DNA of 64,000 nucleotides from Paenibacillus ginsengihumi DSM 21568 (GCF_000380965.1 NZ_KB905551.1:112340-176339), one strand, 5' to 3'. Numbered from the stretch's first letter, positions 50,270 through 59,310 are shown. Made by a program: numbers and translations. The notes: generated by a model from the letters alone, not told the origin.

Positions 50270-51220
50270 ATCGCGCGCAGAGACCGTTCAGCTGACCGCG
50301 GCGGGCCCGTTCTCCTTCGGCGAGACGATGGCCTATCTGACCAGGTCGCCCCACGAATGCACGTATGCGGTGATCGACGGGCGCATCCGCAAGCTGCTTG
50401 AAACCGAGCAAGAGACGGTGCTGGTCGAAATCGGCGAGGGCGAGGATGGCGCGGCGCTGTCGATTCGTTGGCTCGACAGCCCGCCCCGCTCCCGTGCCGG
50501 GCGCGATGCCGTCGTCCGCTACGTCAGGGAATGGCTCGATCTCGATACAGATATGACCCCGTTCTATCGAATGGCCGAGAGCGACACGCTGCTGGGCGGA
50601 TCGGTTCGCGACCATTTCGGCCTGCGCCTTGCGGGCATTCCCGATTTATTCGAGGCGCTGTGCTGGGCGGTCATCGGACAGCAAATTAACCTGACGTTCG
50701 CCTATATGCTGAAAAAGCGGCTCGTCGAGACGTTCGGCCGGTCCATGACCTTCGCAGGCAAGCGGTACTGGCTGTTTCCCCGCCCGGAGGAGATCGCCGC
50801 AACGGACGTCGCCGATTGGAGGAAGCTGCAGTTCACCGGCAAAAAGGCCGAATACATGATCGGCATCGCCCGGCTTATGGAAAGCGGCGCATTGTCCAAG
50901 GAGCAGCTGCTCGCCGCGGCGCAGCCGGGGGCGAATCCGCCTTTCAAGCAGCGGAGCAGCGGCTGCGGGCGATCCGCGGCATCGGGCCATGGTCGGCTCA
51001 CTACGTGCTGATGCGCTGCCTGCGCGACCCATCCGCCTTGCCGATCGGCGACGCAGGGCTGCACAATGCGCTGAAGCGGCTGCTGAACCGCAAGGAGAAG
51101 CCGGAACTGTCAGAAATCCGCCGGCTGTTCGAGGCTTACCGCGGCTGGGAGGCTTACGCCGTCTTTTATTTCTGGCGGTTCCTCCAGGCCGCTGAGGCGA
51201 AGCCGGGTCTTGGCGGCTGA
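50229..51220 (+). pseudogene. AlkA-like DNA-3-methyladenine glycosylase, frameshifted
   Basis: GTG 50229 follows GGGAGG and opens 230 codons of an AlkA-like protein (TVQLTAAGPFSFGETMAYL ... ALCWAVIGQQINLTFAYMLKKRL ... GKKAEYMIGIARLMESG). At the run GGGGG (50927-50931) the frame is lost; adding one G restores GESAFQAAEQRLRAIRGIGPWSAHYVLMR and the catalytic Asp in IGDAGLHNALKRLL, to a stop at 51220. So it is one gene with a one-base deletion in a G homopolymer, either a true mutation, a phase-variable tract or a sequencing error. It excises alkylated bases in partnership with Ogt. Confidence 0.85.
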
Positions 51221-52228
51221 CGGGCCTCGCAACGTGCGCGAAGCGTGAGCGAGCATCCTCGCCATATGCTTCCGCTCCTCCCGCGTCAACCCGCTGCCCT
51301 TCAGCGCTTCGCGGATCGGCACCACTTGGGTGACGTGACGGCCGCCCTGCTCTTTCCGCACGACGCAGGTAGGAATGCAGCGGACGCCGATCTGTATTTT
51401 TCCGGCATCGTCCTTGCGTATTTTCAGCGTCAGAATGACGCCGACCTGCGTATGCGGATTGTTTTTGAGGCGGGTGGAGACGAAGTTGCCCAAGGAATAG
51501 CTGACCAGCCGCCGGGAGCCGCGGAAGGCGATCGGCTGAAGCACGTGCGGATGGCTGCCCAGCACGATGTCGGCTCCGTGCTTGAAGAGCAGCCTCACGC
51601 ACCGTTTTTGCGTCGCAGTCGGTTTGTAGTAGTACTCGTTTCCGAAGTGAAGATAGGCGATGACGACATCGACCTTCCGCCGCAGCCTCTTCACGTCCCG
51701 AACGAGCCGCGAGAGCGACAGCCGGTTGACGAGCCACGGTTTCCCCGCCGGCAGCTTAATCCCGTTCGTGTTCTTCGTATACGTCAGAAGGCCCAGCTTG
51801 ATGCCGTTAATCGCGGCAATATAAGGCTGCTGCGACGCGGCGCGCGACGCATACGTCCCGGCATGGGCGATCCCGCACCGGTCCAATATCCGCAGCGTTC
51901 GCAGCAGCCCCTTCGCCCCGTAATCCATGCAGTGATTGTTCGCCGTAATCAGCATGTTGAAGCCGGCCCGCTTCAAGGCCGGCGCCAGCGCATCCGGACA
52001 AGTGAAGCGCGGCCCGGCGGATTTCTTCTGCGGCACGCCGCGCGGCCCGGCAAAGGTCGTCTCCAGATTGCCGATCGTGAAATCGGCCCGCCTCAGCTCG
52101 TCGGACACGGGGGCGAACAGGGGATCGAACGAATAGCTGCCGTCCTCCTTTCGGGCATCCGCGATCAAGTAACGCTTCACCAGCAAATCTCCTACAGCAG
52201 CAAGCTGAATTTCCTGCACAGGCACCAT
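51110..52228 (-). CDS. CapA-family (PGA_cap) metallophosphoesterase-like protein
   Basis: 372-residue protein of the poly-gamma-glutamate capsule CapA family. Calcineurin-like signatures AAVGDLLV, FTIGNLETTFAG, MLITANNHCMDYGAKGLLRT, VVIAYLHFGNEY and LGSHPHVLQP are present. No signal peptide is seen, so it may act inside the cell, and no capB/capC are nearby; a general phosphatase role is as likely. The last 37 codons overlap the 3' end of the alkA-like gene on the other strand by 111 bases. ATG 52228 has only a weak RBS. Confidence 0.85.
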   Translation of the reverse strand: MVPVQEIQLAAVGDLLVKRYLIADARKEDGSYSFDPLFAPVSDELRRADFTIGNLETTFAGPRGVPQKKSAGPRFTCPDALAPALKRAGFNMLITANNHCMDYGAKGLLRTLRILDRCGIAHAGTYASRAASQQPYIAAINGIKLGLLTYTKNTNGIKLPAGKPWLVNRLSLSRLVRDVKRLRRKVDVVIAYLHFGNEYYYKPTATQKRCVRLLFKHGADIVLGSHPHVLQPIAFRGSRRLVSYSLGNFVSTRLKNNPHTQVGVILTLKIRKDDAGKIQIGVRCIPTCVVRKEQGGRHVTQVVPIREALKGSGLTREERKHMARMLAHASRTLRGPSAAKTRLRLSGLEEPPEIKDGVSLPAAVSLEQPADF

Positions 52229-52564
52229 CCATTCTTTTTACATCCATCTTATGCAGGAAGCAACGTTTCCGCCGCCAAGAAGAGAGAATTGTTTTTGGGG
52301 CATGGGACATGGATAGCATTGGACAGTGCTGGCGGCTGCGGCTGCCTTGCAAGCGGAGCAATGCCTGGAGCAGGCCGGATGCTCCGGCAGACGATAGTCT
52401 ACATAACCGCCAACCGGTCCATTGTCGTTAACGTACGGGCGCAGCGCCTGCGGGATGCGGACCGAGCCGTCCTCCTCCTGGTGGTTCCTAAATCAAGCGT
52501 CTGCCGCGCCTCGCTTCCGGCAACGCTTCGCGCGGCATGCTTTTCGCTCTGTCAAACCACTGGC
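52229..52564. other. Gene-free stretch
   Basis: 336 bases with no supported gene, repeat or terminator. Confidence 0.4.
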
Positions 52565-52765
52565 CTACAGCAGCCGCTTGATGTCGTTGCCGGCGGACGA
52601 GTCGTCCGGCTCGGCATCGTCGGCGATGCCGCGGGTGGAATTGCGGAATTCGCGCAGCGTATCGCCGAACGCCCGGCCCAGTTGCGGCAGCTTGGAAGGG
52701 CCGAAGACGATCAAGGCGATCGCCAGAATAAGCAGCAGCCCGGAAACGCCAATGTTGTTGAACAT
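52565..52765 (-). CDS. tatA: Twin-arginine translocase subunit TatA/E
   Basis: 66-residue protein: one N-terminal membrane helix (VSGLLLILAIALIVFGPSKLPQLG), the FGPSKLP hinge, an amphipathic helix (RAFGDTLREFRNS) and a charged tail. This is TatA, which forms the pore with TatC. Start at the second of two close ATGs (52765), nine bases after GAGGAGG. It lies 73 bases downstream of tatC on the same strand. Confidence 0.93.
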   Translation of the reverse strand: MFNNIGVSGLLLILAIALIVFGPSKLPQLGRAFGDTLREFRNSTRGIADDAEPDDSSAGNDIKRLL

Positions 52766-52838
52766 GGTCATATGCCTCCTCGGTTCCAAAAAATATTTCG
52801 ATTCGAGTCATCGAGCCGGTTGTATCTTTTCGCCCCGG

Positions 52839-53567
52839 CTATCCGCCGGACGGGCTCTGTCGCATGACGCGCCACTGGCGTCCGGCGACCAGCACGCTGA
52901 TCTCGAACAATCCGATCAGCGGGATGGTGACCGACAGATGGGACATGAGGTCCGGCGGCGAAATGCACGCTCCTACGATCGTCAGACCGACATACGCATA
53001 TTTGCGCGCCGTCTTCAGCCGCTCCGGCGTCAGCAGCCCGATTTTGGCCAAAAACAGCAGCACGACCGGGAGCTCGAAGGCGACCGCCAGCGGAAAGACG
53101 ACGCTGAACAGGAAAGAGAAATACCGGTCGATCCCGTACGTCTCGACCGCGCCGATCGTCCGGTTCATCGCCTTCATGAAGCGGAGCATCATCGGGAACA
53201 CGACGAAATAACCGAAAGAAGCCCCGGCCAAAAACAGCGCGAACGATACCGGCACGAACGGCAGCGCAGCTTTCGCCTCCGCTTCGGTAAGTCCCGGCCG
53301 GACGAACGCCCATAGCTGATACAGCAGAATGGGCAGCGTGAGGAGCACGGCAAACAGCAGCGCGCACTTCATATAGATCATCAGCCCGTCCGTGAACGAG
53401 AACACATTCCATTCCACGCCTTCCGCCGCAGGCTGCGATTTCAGTATCGCCAGCAGCCGCGGCGCCAGAAACAGGCCGGCGCACATCGCCGCGCTGAACC
53501 ATCCGAGCACGATCAAGAGCCGCTTGCGCACCTCTGTCAAATGATACACCCAATCGATCTGTTCCAT
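52839..53567 (-). CDS. tatC: Twin-arginine translocase subunit TatC
   Basis: 242-residue, six-helix Tat receptor. HLTEVRKRLL at the N-terminus, the glutamate-containing loop FVRPGLTEAEAKAALPFVPVSF, and the C-terminal SPPDLMSHLSVTIPLIGLFEISVLV are family signatures. It recognises the twin-arginine signal. The gene follows the GMC dehydrogenase gene by 43 bases in the same direction; the dehydrogenase small subunit upstream carries a Tat signal, so this Tat pair looks dedicated to it. Confidence 0.95.
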   Translation of the reverse strand: MEQIDWVYHLTEVRKRLLIVLGWFSAAMCAGLFLAPRLLAILKSQPAAEGVEWNVFSFTDGLMIYMKCALLFAVLLTLPILLYQLWAFVRPGLTEAEAKAALPFVPVSFALFLAGASFGYFVVFPMMLRFMKAMNRTIGAVETYGIDRYFSFLFSVVFPLAVAFELPVVLLFLAKIGLLTPERLKTARKYAYVGLTIVGACISPPDLMSHLSVTIPLIGLFEISVLVAGRQWRVMRQSPSGG

Positions 53568-53610
53568 ATCCTATCGACCGCTTTCCCGTGAGCAAGGCCA
53601 GCAAGAGGAA

Positions 53611-55335
53611 TCAGACGACAAGTCCGCTGCCTTGCTGCAAATATTTCGCGATGCCTTCGGCCGCCCGGTAGGCGAGCGCGCCGACGGTCGCCGTCGGGTT
53701 GTACCCGCTGTTGTGGGCGAATGCCGAAGCACCGACGACGAATACATTTTCCGCATCCCACATTTGAAGATACGAGTTGACCGCCGACGTCGACGGATCG
53801 GCCCCCATAATCGCTCCTCCCGTGTTATGCGTCGATTGGTACGGAACGATATTATACGAGCCGAGCTGGTCGTTCGTGCCGATCGTCGTCGGCCCCATTT
53901 CTTTCATAATCTCGGCCGTCTTCGCGCCCATGAACTTGACGAGCTCCCTGTCCTGATCCAGGAAATCGTACGTAATCCGCAGCAGGGGCATTCCGTAGAT
54001 GTCCTTATAGGTCGGGTCGAGATCCATATAATGCTGGCGCCACGGCAGGCTTGCGCCTTGGGCCGAGACCGTCAGCACCCGGTTGGCGTACTTGATCGAC
54101 GCCTGCTTGAACTCCTTGCCCCAGTTAGGCGTCCCTTCCGGAACCGAATTGTTCGCTATCGGCCGAAGGCCGGTTTGCGAGATCCGAATCCCGGCCCCGT
54201 GCAAAAAGTTCAGGTCGGAATGGTCGAAATTATCGCCGTTGAATTCCGCGATCTCCATGCCGAGCGCGCCTGCCCCGGCGTACAGGTTGAATTCCCGGTC
54301 CTCATAAAATCCGGTCGCCCGGGCGCCGCCGACCTGATAAGCGTAGTTTTTGCCGATAACGCCTTGCCCGGTCTTCGGATCGTACGGCTTGCCGAGCTTG
54401 GAGGCGAGCAGCAGCCTGACGTTGGTGAACACATAGCCGGCCAAAATGACCACGTCGGCGGGCTGCTCGAATTCCTCGCCCGTCAGCGTGTTCACATAGA
54501 TAACGCCGCTCGCCTTCTTGCCGTCGTGCACAATGGAGGTAACATTGGAGTATGTTCTCAGGTCGAGGTTGCCTGTCTTTTGTGCAACCGGCAGCACCGT
54601 GACGACCGGATCGGCCTTGGCTCCGTATTCGCAGCCGAACCGCTCACAGAAGCCGCAATATTGGCAGCCTGCCCGCGTAATGCCGTCCGGGTTCGTGTAC
54701 TGCTCCGACAAGTTGGCCGACGGCATCATATACGGCTTGTACCCCAGCTTCTTGCACGCTTCCTCGAACAGCTTCAGCGCCGGCGTCTTCAACATCGGCT
54801 TGGTCGGATAGGGGCTCGACCGCTTGCCGACCAGCCCCTCCGGCTCTTCCCCGCCGGAGATGCCGGCCATTTTCTCGAATTTGTCAAAGTACGGCTCCAG
54901 CTCATCGTATGTAATGCCCCAGTCCTGCAGGGTCATCCCTTCGGGAATTTTGTTTTTCCCATACCGCTCCACGGTTTTGCTGTAGATCTCGAAGTCGTAA
55001 GGCAAAAAACGGTACGTCTGTCCGTTCCAGTGAATACCTGCTCCGCCGAGCCCTTCGCCCATCAGGAACGAGCCGTACTCGCGCATCGGCAGCGCGGTCA
55101 TTTTCTCGTTGTTGCGGAACGTGACTGTCTCTTTGGACAAGTCCTGCATCAAATCGTAGCGCTGCGCGTAGCGAAGCTCATCGTGAACCATATAATAATC
55201 CTGCGTGCTGCGCGGCTTGCCTCGCTCGAGCCCGACCACCTTGACGCCCTGCTTCGTCAGCTCGGCGGCGATGATGCCTCCAAGCCAGCCCATTCCGACA
55301 ATGACCACTGGCACGCTGGGCAGTTTCGTAGCCAT
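53611..55335 (-). CDS. GMC-type membrane-bound dehydrogenase, flavoprotein large subunit
   Basis: 574-residue GMC oxidoreductase. VVIVGMGWLGGIIAAELTKQGVKVVGLERG binds the FAD ADP moiety; GEGLGGAGIHWNGQTYRF is the second GMC signature; STHNTGGAIMGADPSTSAVNSYLQMWDAENVFVVGASAF holds the catalytic His region. Similar to large subunits of gluconate-2-dehydrogenase and related sugar dehydrogenases. Cys-rich QYCGFCERFGCEYGA may be a small iron-sulfur or structural site. No signal peptide: it must be exported by hitchhiking on the Tat-signal small subunit encoded 31 bases upstream. ATG 55335 follows GGAGG. Confidence 0.92.
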   Translation of the reverse strand: MATKLPSVPVVIVGMGWLGGIIAAELTKQGVKVVGLERGKPRSTQDYYMVHDELRYAQRYDLMQDLSKETVTFRNNEKMTALPMREYGSFLMGEGLGGAGIHWNGQTYRFLPYDFEIYSKTVERYGKNKIPEGMTLQDWGITYDELEPYFDKFEKMAGISGGEEPEGLVGKRSSPYPTKPMLKTPALKLFEEACKKLGYKPYMMPSANLSEQYTNPDGITRAGCQYCGFCERFGCEYGAKADPVVTVLPVAQKTGNLDLRTYSNVTSIVHDGKKASGVIYVNTLTGEEFEQPADVVILAGYVFTNVRLLLASKLGKPYDPKTGQGVIGKNYAYQVGGARATGFYEDREFNLYAGAGALGMEIAEFNGDNFDHSDLNFLHGAGIRISQTGLRPIANNSVPEGTPNWGKEFKQASIKYANRVLTVSAQGASLPWRQHYMDLDPTYKDIYGMPLLRITYDFLDQDRELVKFMGAKTAEIMKEMGPTTIGTNDQLGSYNIVPYQSTHNTGGAIMGADPSTSAVNSYLQMWDAENVFVVGASAFAHNSGYNPTATVGALAYRAAEGIAKYLQQGSGLVV

Positions 55336-55366
55336 ATCAGCATCCTCCGTTTCTCGTCATCAAAAG

Positions 55367-56137
55367 CTAGTGCGATCCGAAATGATCGTGCAAGCTGCGC
55401 GGTTCCATCTTGACAAACTCTTCCTTCTCCATAATGGCGGTGTACGTCATCTGATTGCCTGGATAGTTGCGCATCTTCCATCCCTGCATGTTTTTGTTGC
55501 CGCCGTACATCGGATCGCTGTACACGCCTTCGAGCGTCATCGTGCGCAGCAGATTGAAGAACGCTTGTCCGGTCACTCCGCTCACGACCGCGATCTCCCC
55601 TTTCTGGAGAGAGGTCAGGATCGCATCCTTCTCCTCGTCGGGGAGCTGGGTGAACGATTTATTGTATTTGCTCTTGCTGGCATCCTCTATCGCCTGCAGT
55701 CCCATGGTGAACACTTCGTGGCGCGGGATGCTCTGATGCTGCCCCTGCGTCGTCTCCCCTGCCTGGAACGGCCCCATGCGGTACTCCCGCACATTGTGGC
55801 CCCACCGGCCGGCAAGCTGATGGTCGATATAGAAGGCGACGCCCAGCTCCGCAGCGCCCGGACCGAGCTCGTCCTTCGGGAAGATCCGTTCGGCCGCGGC
55901 TTCCGTCAGCTGCAGCTGGCTCTGGGTGAAAAACATCGGCGCCTGATTGAAATCGGCCGCTGGCGGCTGCTTGGCCGGATTGTCAGGTTCCGCGGGGGCC
56001 GGCGACTTGCGGTAAGTGTTCGCAATCGCTCCGCCAATGACCCCGCCGACGACCGCGCCGCCGATCGCCGCCCCGGAATATTTCAGAAAGCGGCGGCGGG
56101 AATCGCTTTGCGGCTGTTCGGATTGCCTTTCTGCCAT
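55367..56137 (-). CDS. Gluconate 2-dehydrogenase subunit 3 family protein with Tat signal
   Basis: 256-residue small subunit. The N-terminus SRRRFLKYSGAAIGGAVVGGVIGG is a twin-arginine signal; the mature part (LQLTEAAAERIFPKDELGPGAAELGVAFYIDHQLAGRWG) is the gluconate-2-dehydrogenase subunit 3 domain. It escorts the folded flavoprotein across the membrane through Tat. First gene of the minus-strand cluster small subunit-large subunit-tatC-tatA; ATG 56137 follows AAGGAGGA. Divergent from the cytochrome c gene. Confidence 0.92.
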   Translation of the reverse strand: MAERQSEQPQSDSRRRFLKYSGAAIGGAVVGGVIGGAIANTYRKSPAPAEPDNPAKQPPAADFNQAPMFFTQSQLQLTEAAAERIFPKDELGPGAAELGVAFYIDHQLAGRWGHNVREYRMGPFQAGETTQGQHQSIPRHEVFTMGLQAIEDASKSKYNKSFTQLPDEEKDAILTSLQKGEIAVVSGVTGQAFFNLLRTMTLEGVYSDPMYGGNKNMQGWKMRNYPGNQMTYTAIMEKEEFVKMEPRSLHDHFGSH

Positions 56138-56318
56138 AACTGTTCCTCCTTGGGTATGTTTCCATTAGCTTAATCCGCCGTTTTCCAATTTATACGGGCA
56201 GGCGAATACATCTTGGGGCAGAAAATCGGCCAGCGCACTAAGCGCATGAAATCGGGCAGTCCGGGAAACGCTATGCTCATCAATGCCTGCCTAAATCTGT
56301 TTTGAAGGAGCGTTTTCG

Positions 56319-56681
56319 ATGAAAAAGACATTGATAGGTATTGCTTTGCTGCTTGCTTTCTCGCTGTCGGCTTGCGGCGGAGGCGGCACCAACAACAATC
56401 CGCCGGCCGATACGGGCGCAGACAACAACGCCGGCGCGGGAGCGGGCGGCGGAGCTACGGTCAACGCCGAATCGTTGTACAAGTCGAACTGCCTGAGCTG
56501 TCACGGCGGCAACCTGGAGGGCGGCGTCGGTCCGGCGCTATCGGCGGTCGGCAGCAAATATTCCGCGGATCAATTATCCGATATTATCAACAACGGCCGC
56601 GGCGCCATGCCTGGCTTCAAAGACCGGCTGAGCGCCGATGAGATCGCCGGCCTGGCCGACTGGCTCGCCGCCAAAAAGTAA
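56319..56681 (+). CDS. Lipoprotein cytochrome c
   Basis: 120-residue small c-type cytochrome. Lipoprotein signal with lipobox LSAC (Cys19), a Gly/Asn/Ala-rich tether, heme site CLSCH (Cys58, Cys61, His62) and axial Met97 in GRGAMPGF. It resembles the Bacillus cytochrome c-551 type. It is divergent from the GMC dehydrogenase operon and a plausible electron acceptor for it. Good RBS (GAAGGAG) before ATG 56319 and a strong terminator after. Confidence 0.95.
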   Translation: MKKTLIGIALLLAFSLSACGGGGTNNNPPADTGADNNAGAGAGGGATVNAESLYKSNCLSCHGGNLEGGVGPALSAVGSKYSADQLSDIINNGRGAMPGFKDRLSADEIAGLADWLAAKK

Positions 56682-56715
56682 ATGATACCGGCCGAGACCG
56701 GAAATTGTGGAAAAG

Positions 56716-56764
56716 AACCTCAGGCATGCTGCCGCCGCGGCGGGGATGCCTGAGGTTTTTTTCC
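56716..56764 (+). terminator. Terminator of the cytochrome c gene
   Basis: AACCTCAGGCAT (56716-56727) pairs perfectly with ATGCCTGAGGTT (56746-56757), followed by T7. Confidence 0.9.
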
Positions 56765-56970
56765 GGGATGATTTTTCCGGAATGATTAATGATTCGTGAA
56801 GCCGCCCGTTCATCCCCCTCCCTTTTGATCCAACGGATACAGCGCTGCCGAGATGTTACGGGATACAACGTCTATCGCGAAGCGGATAAAACTTGCACCG
56901 CTGACGCACGAGCGCCCGCACCATTTCGCGCCGGACACGGACGGCGAGCGAATGCTTCGGCAGGTTCATG
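56765..56970. other. Spacer without gene
   Basis: Nothing supported before the promoter boxes of the second reductase. Confidence 0.4.
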
Positions 56971-57039
56971 CTTACCTGAAGGTAACCAAAAATAGCCAAA
57001 GTAAGCAGATTTACTCTTTTTGCAAAAGAACGGTATGAT
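56971..57039 (+). promoter_or_regulatory. Promoter of aldo/keto reductase 2 with GGTAA/TTACC boxes
   Basis: TTACTC (57011-57016) and TATGAT (57034-57039), spacing 17. Boxes CTTACC (56971), GGTAAC (56981), GTAAG (57001) and TTAC (57011) are arranged as in the promoter at 46228-46317. Confidence 0.55.
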
Positions 57040-57093
57040 AATCGTGTGAACGAATACCGGTTGCCGGGCAGGCGACAACAAGGAGGCGTTGTC

Positions 57094-58074
57094 ATGCAGT
57101 ACGCAGCATTGGGAAGATCCGGTTTGAAGGTGAGCCGGCTTTGCTTGGGGACGATGAACTTCGGCGTCGATACGGACGAACGGGAAGCGTATCGGATCAT
57201 GGACGCGGCGCTCGATGCGGGCATCAACTTTTTCGATACGGCTAACGTCTACGGCGGCGTCGGCTCGCGCGGCAAGACGGAGGAAATTATCGGCCGCTGG
57301 TTCGCGCAGGGCGGCGGACGGCGGGAGAAGGTCGTTCTGGCTACGAAGGTGTACGGGGATATGGAGGACCCGCACGACGGTCCCAACGCTCCGCGGGGGC
57401 TGTCGGCGTTCAAAATTCGCCGGCACCTGGAAGCGTCGCTGCGGCGACTTCAAACCGATCATATCGAGCTGTACCAGATGCACCACATCGATCGCAACGT
57501 GTCGTGGGACGAGATTTGGGAAGCGTTTCAGGTGCAAGTATATCAAGGGAAAATCGGGTACGTCGGCGCCAGCAATTTTGCCGGCCGGGATCTGGTCAAG
57601 GCGCAATACGAGGCGAAGGCGCGCCATTTCATGGGGCTCGTCTCCGAGCAGCACAAATACAGCCTGCTGTGCCGCTGGCCCGAGCTGGAGGTGCTGCCCG
57701 CTGCAGAAGAGCACGGCATTGGCGTGATCGCCTGGAGCCCGCTCGACGGCGGCCTGCTGGGAGGCAATGCGCTGACCCCGGCGCAAGGCTCGCGAAGCGC
57801 CCGCAATCAGGCGAGGGCTGAGCAGCGGCGCAGCCAGCTGGAAGCGTTCAGCCAGCTTTGCAAGGAGCTCGGCGAAAGCGAGGCGAACGTCGCATTGGCC
57901 TGGACGCTGACGCATCCGGCCATGACCGCGCCGATCATCGGCCCGCGCACGCTGGAGCAGCTGCAGAGCACGCTGCGGGTTGTCGATATCGTGCTGGACG
58001 AACCAGTGCTGAAGCGGTTGGACGAAATTTTCCCGGGGCCGGGCGGAGAAGCGCCGAAAGCTTACGCCTGGTAA
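57094..58074 (+). CDS. Aldo/keto reductase 2
   Basis: 326-residue barrel enzyme. Asp and Tyr in FFDTANVYGG, Lys in VLATKVYGDM, His in YQMHHIDRN, and ALAWTLTHPAMTAPIIGPRTLEQLQ at the cofactor end. It shares the YAALGRSGLKVSRLCLGTMNFG opening of YccK/IolS-type reductases. ATG 57094 follows AAGGAGG; an upstream GTG in frame has no RBS. It is a distant paralogue of the reductase at 46441 and shares promoter boxes with it. Confidence 0.92.
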   Translation: MQYAALGRSGLKVSRLCLGTMNFGVDTDEREAYRIMDAALDAGINFFDTANVYGGVGSRGKTEEIIGRWFAQGGGRREKVVLATKVYGDMEDPHDGPNAPRGLSAFKIRRHLEASLRRLQTDHIELYQMHHIDRNVSWDEIWEAFQVQVYQGKIGYVGASNFAGRDLVKAQYEAKARHFMGLVSEQHKYSLLCRWPELEVLPAAEEHGIGVIAWSPLDGGLLGGNALTPAQGSRSARNQARAEQRRSQLEAFSQLCKELGESEANVALAWTLTHPAMTAPIIGPRTLEQLQSTLRVVDIVLDEPVLKRLDEIFPGPGGEAPKAYAW

Positions 58075-58448
58075 CCGGCAGCAGCGAAAGGGTCGACATC
58101 GGCCGGAGATCTCTTGCAGAAGAGGAAACTCCAGCCGCATTTCGGCCCTTTCTCCATTTTGGCGAAGCCAGCCGCAAGCCGCCGCCATTCCCTGCTCGTC
58201 TTCTCCGCTTCAGCGCGTTCAATCGCTCCCCAAGGCCGCTGCTCGGGCAAGAACGTGCTGGCGAGCCGTAGTTCCCGCGTCGTTCGCGATACCTTACATG
58301 TGCGCTTAAGCTTGCCGGGCTTAACGGGCTTACGAGCTTACGAGCTTACGGGTTACGGACGCCAGGGAGGCGTTTATCCAGAATATGCCCCGGCGGAGCA
58401 GGCCACAATAAGGCGGAACGAATATCGATTGAGGGGGGAAGCGACGCG
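58075..58448. other. Gene-free stretch with short tandem repeat
   Basis: GGGCTTAC/GAGCTTAC/GAGCTTAC/GGGTTAC repeats at about 58326-58356. No promoter for cdaS could be fixed with confidence. Confidence 0.4.
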
Positions 58449-59057
58449 ATGGACACCGATTGCGATTTCTCGCCGCTCAAGCTGGAGCTGAAGGAGCGGC
58501 TTCAAGGCTTGATCGGAAAAATGGCGAAAACGTCCGCAGGGCTGGATCTGGAAACGCGTTGTCTGCTGCACGATTTTGAGGAAATTACGGACGAGCTCCA
58601 CCTCATTCAATCGCTGGCTGCCGCGTTCTACTTGAAATGCTACCTTTCTTCGTATACAAGCAAATATACGGAAATCTCCTTTGCGGTTCGCCACTTGGCT
58701 GAGCGGCGTCACGGGGCGCTGATTGCGGTCGAACGCAAGCAGCCGCTGGATCGCGTCATCACGCCGGGCATCCCTGTCGATGCCGCTTTGACGCCCCATT
58801 TGCTGGAATCGATCTTCGTGCCGGGAAGTCCTCTGCACGACGGAGCCGTGCTCATCCGCGGCGACCAAATCGTCTCGGCCTCCAATGTGCTGCCGCTCTC
58901 CCGTCTCGTTACCGATCAAAAGCTCGGCACCAGACACCGCGCCGCCATCGGCCTGAGCGAAATCACCGACGCTCTCGTCATCGTCGTATCGGAGGAAACC
59001 GGGCGGTCGTCATTCTGCATTGGCGGCAAAATTTATGCGTTCTCCGCATTGCCTTAA
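58449..59057 (+). CDS. cdaS: Diadenylate cyclase CdaS
   Basis: 202-residue enzyme making cyclic di-AMP from two ATP. The DAC domain has LHDGAVLI (DGA 131-133) and GTRHRAAIGLSE (RHR 162-164). The N-terminal 60 residues are two helices without membrane segments, as in the sporulation-specific CdaS (YojJ), where they are autoinhibitory. ATG 58449 follows GAGGGGGG by about nine bases. Its presence supports a spore-former. The C-terminus and the following bases consist of a 16-base sequence repeated three times. Confidence 0.93.
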   Translation: MDTDCDFSPLKLELKERLQGLIGKMAKTSAGLDLETRCLLHDFEEITDELHLIQSLAAAFYLKCYLSSYTSKYTEISFAVRHLAERRHGALIAVERKQPLDRVITPGIPVDAALTPHLLESIFVPGSPLHDGAVLIRGDQIVSASNVLPLSRLVTDQKLGTRHRAAIGLSEITDALVIVVSEETGRSSFCIGGKIYAFSALP

Positions 59058-59093
59058 GTTCGCATTACCTTATGTTCGCATTGCCTTAAAATG
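59046..59093 (+). repeat. Three tandem 16-base repeats at the cdaS 3' end
   Basis: TCCGCATTGCCTTAAG, TTCGCATTACCTTATG, TTCGCATTGCCTTAAA. The first copy encodes the last residues and stop of CdaS. Confidence 0.75.
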
Positions 59094-59310
59094 TGGAACG
59101 CTCGCGCAGACGATTCGTCGTTCAGTGAGTCTGGTCGGCGATTCTTCCGCTTTTCTCATCGCCAGCTCTTTGAGTATCGTTGAACCCGCCGTGGCTCATC
59201 CATTCCCGGTTCATCCGATCGCTGGAAGCGGGAATATCGGCAAGCTGCTTGAACACTTTGACCAGACTATACTCGCACATTGTCAACAAAAAGTTTTGAA
59301 ACCGCTTCCC

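Noticed and set aside
53632..55413. 593-codon plus-strand open frame opposite the GMC dehydrogenase
   Set aside because: Antisense shadow with atypical composition; the minus strand encodes a recognised protein.
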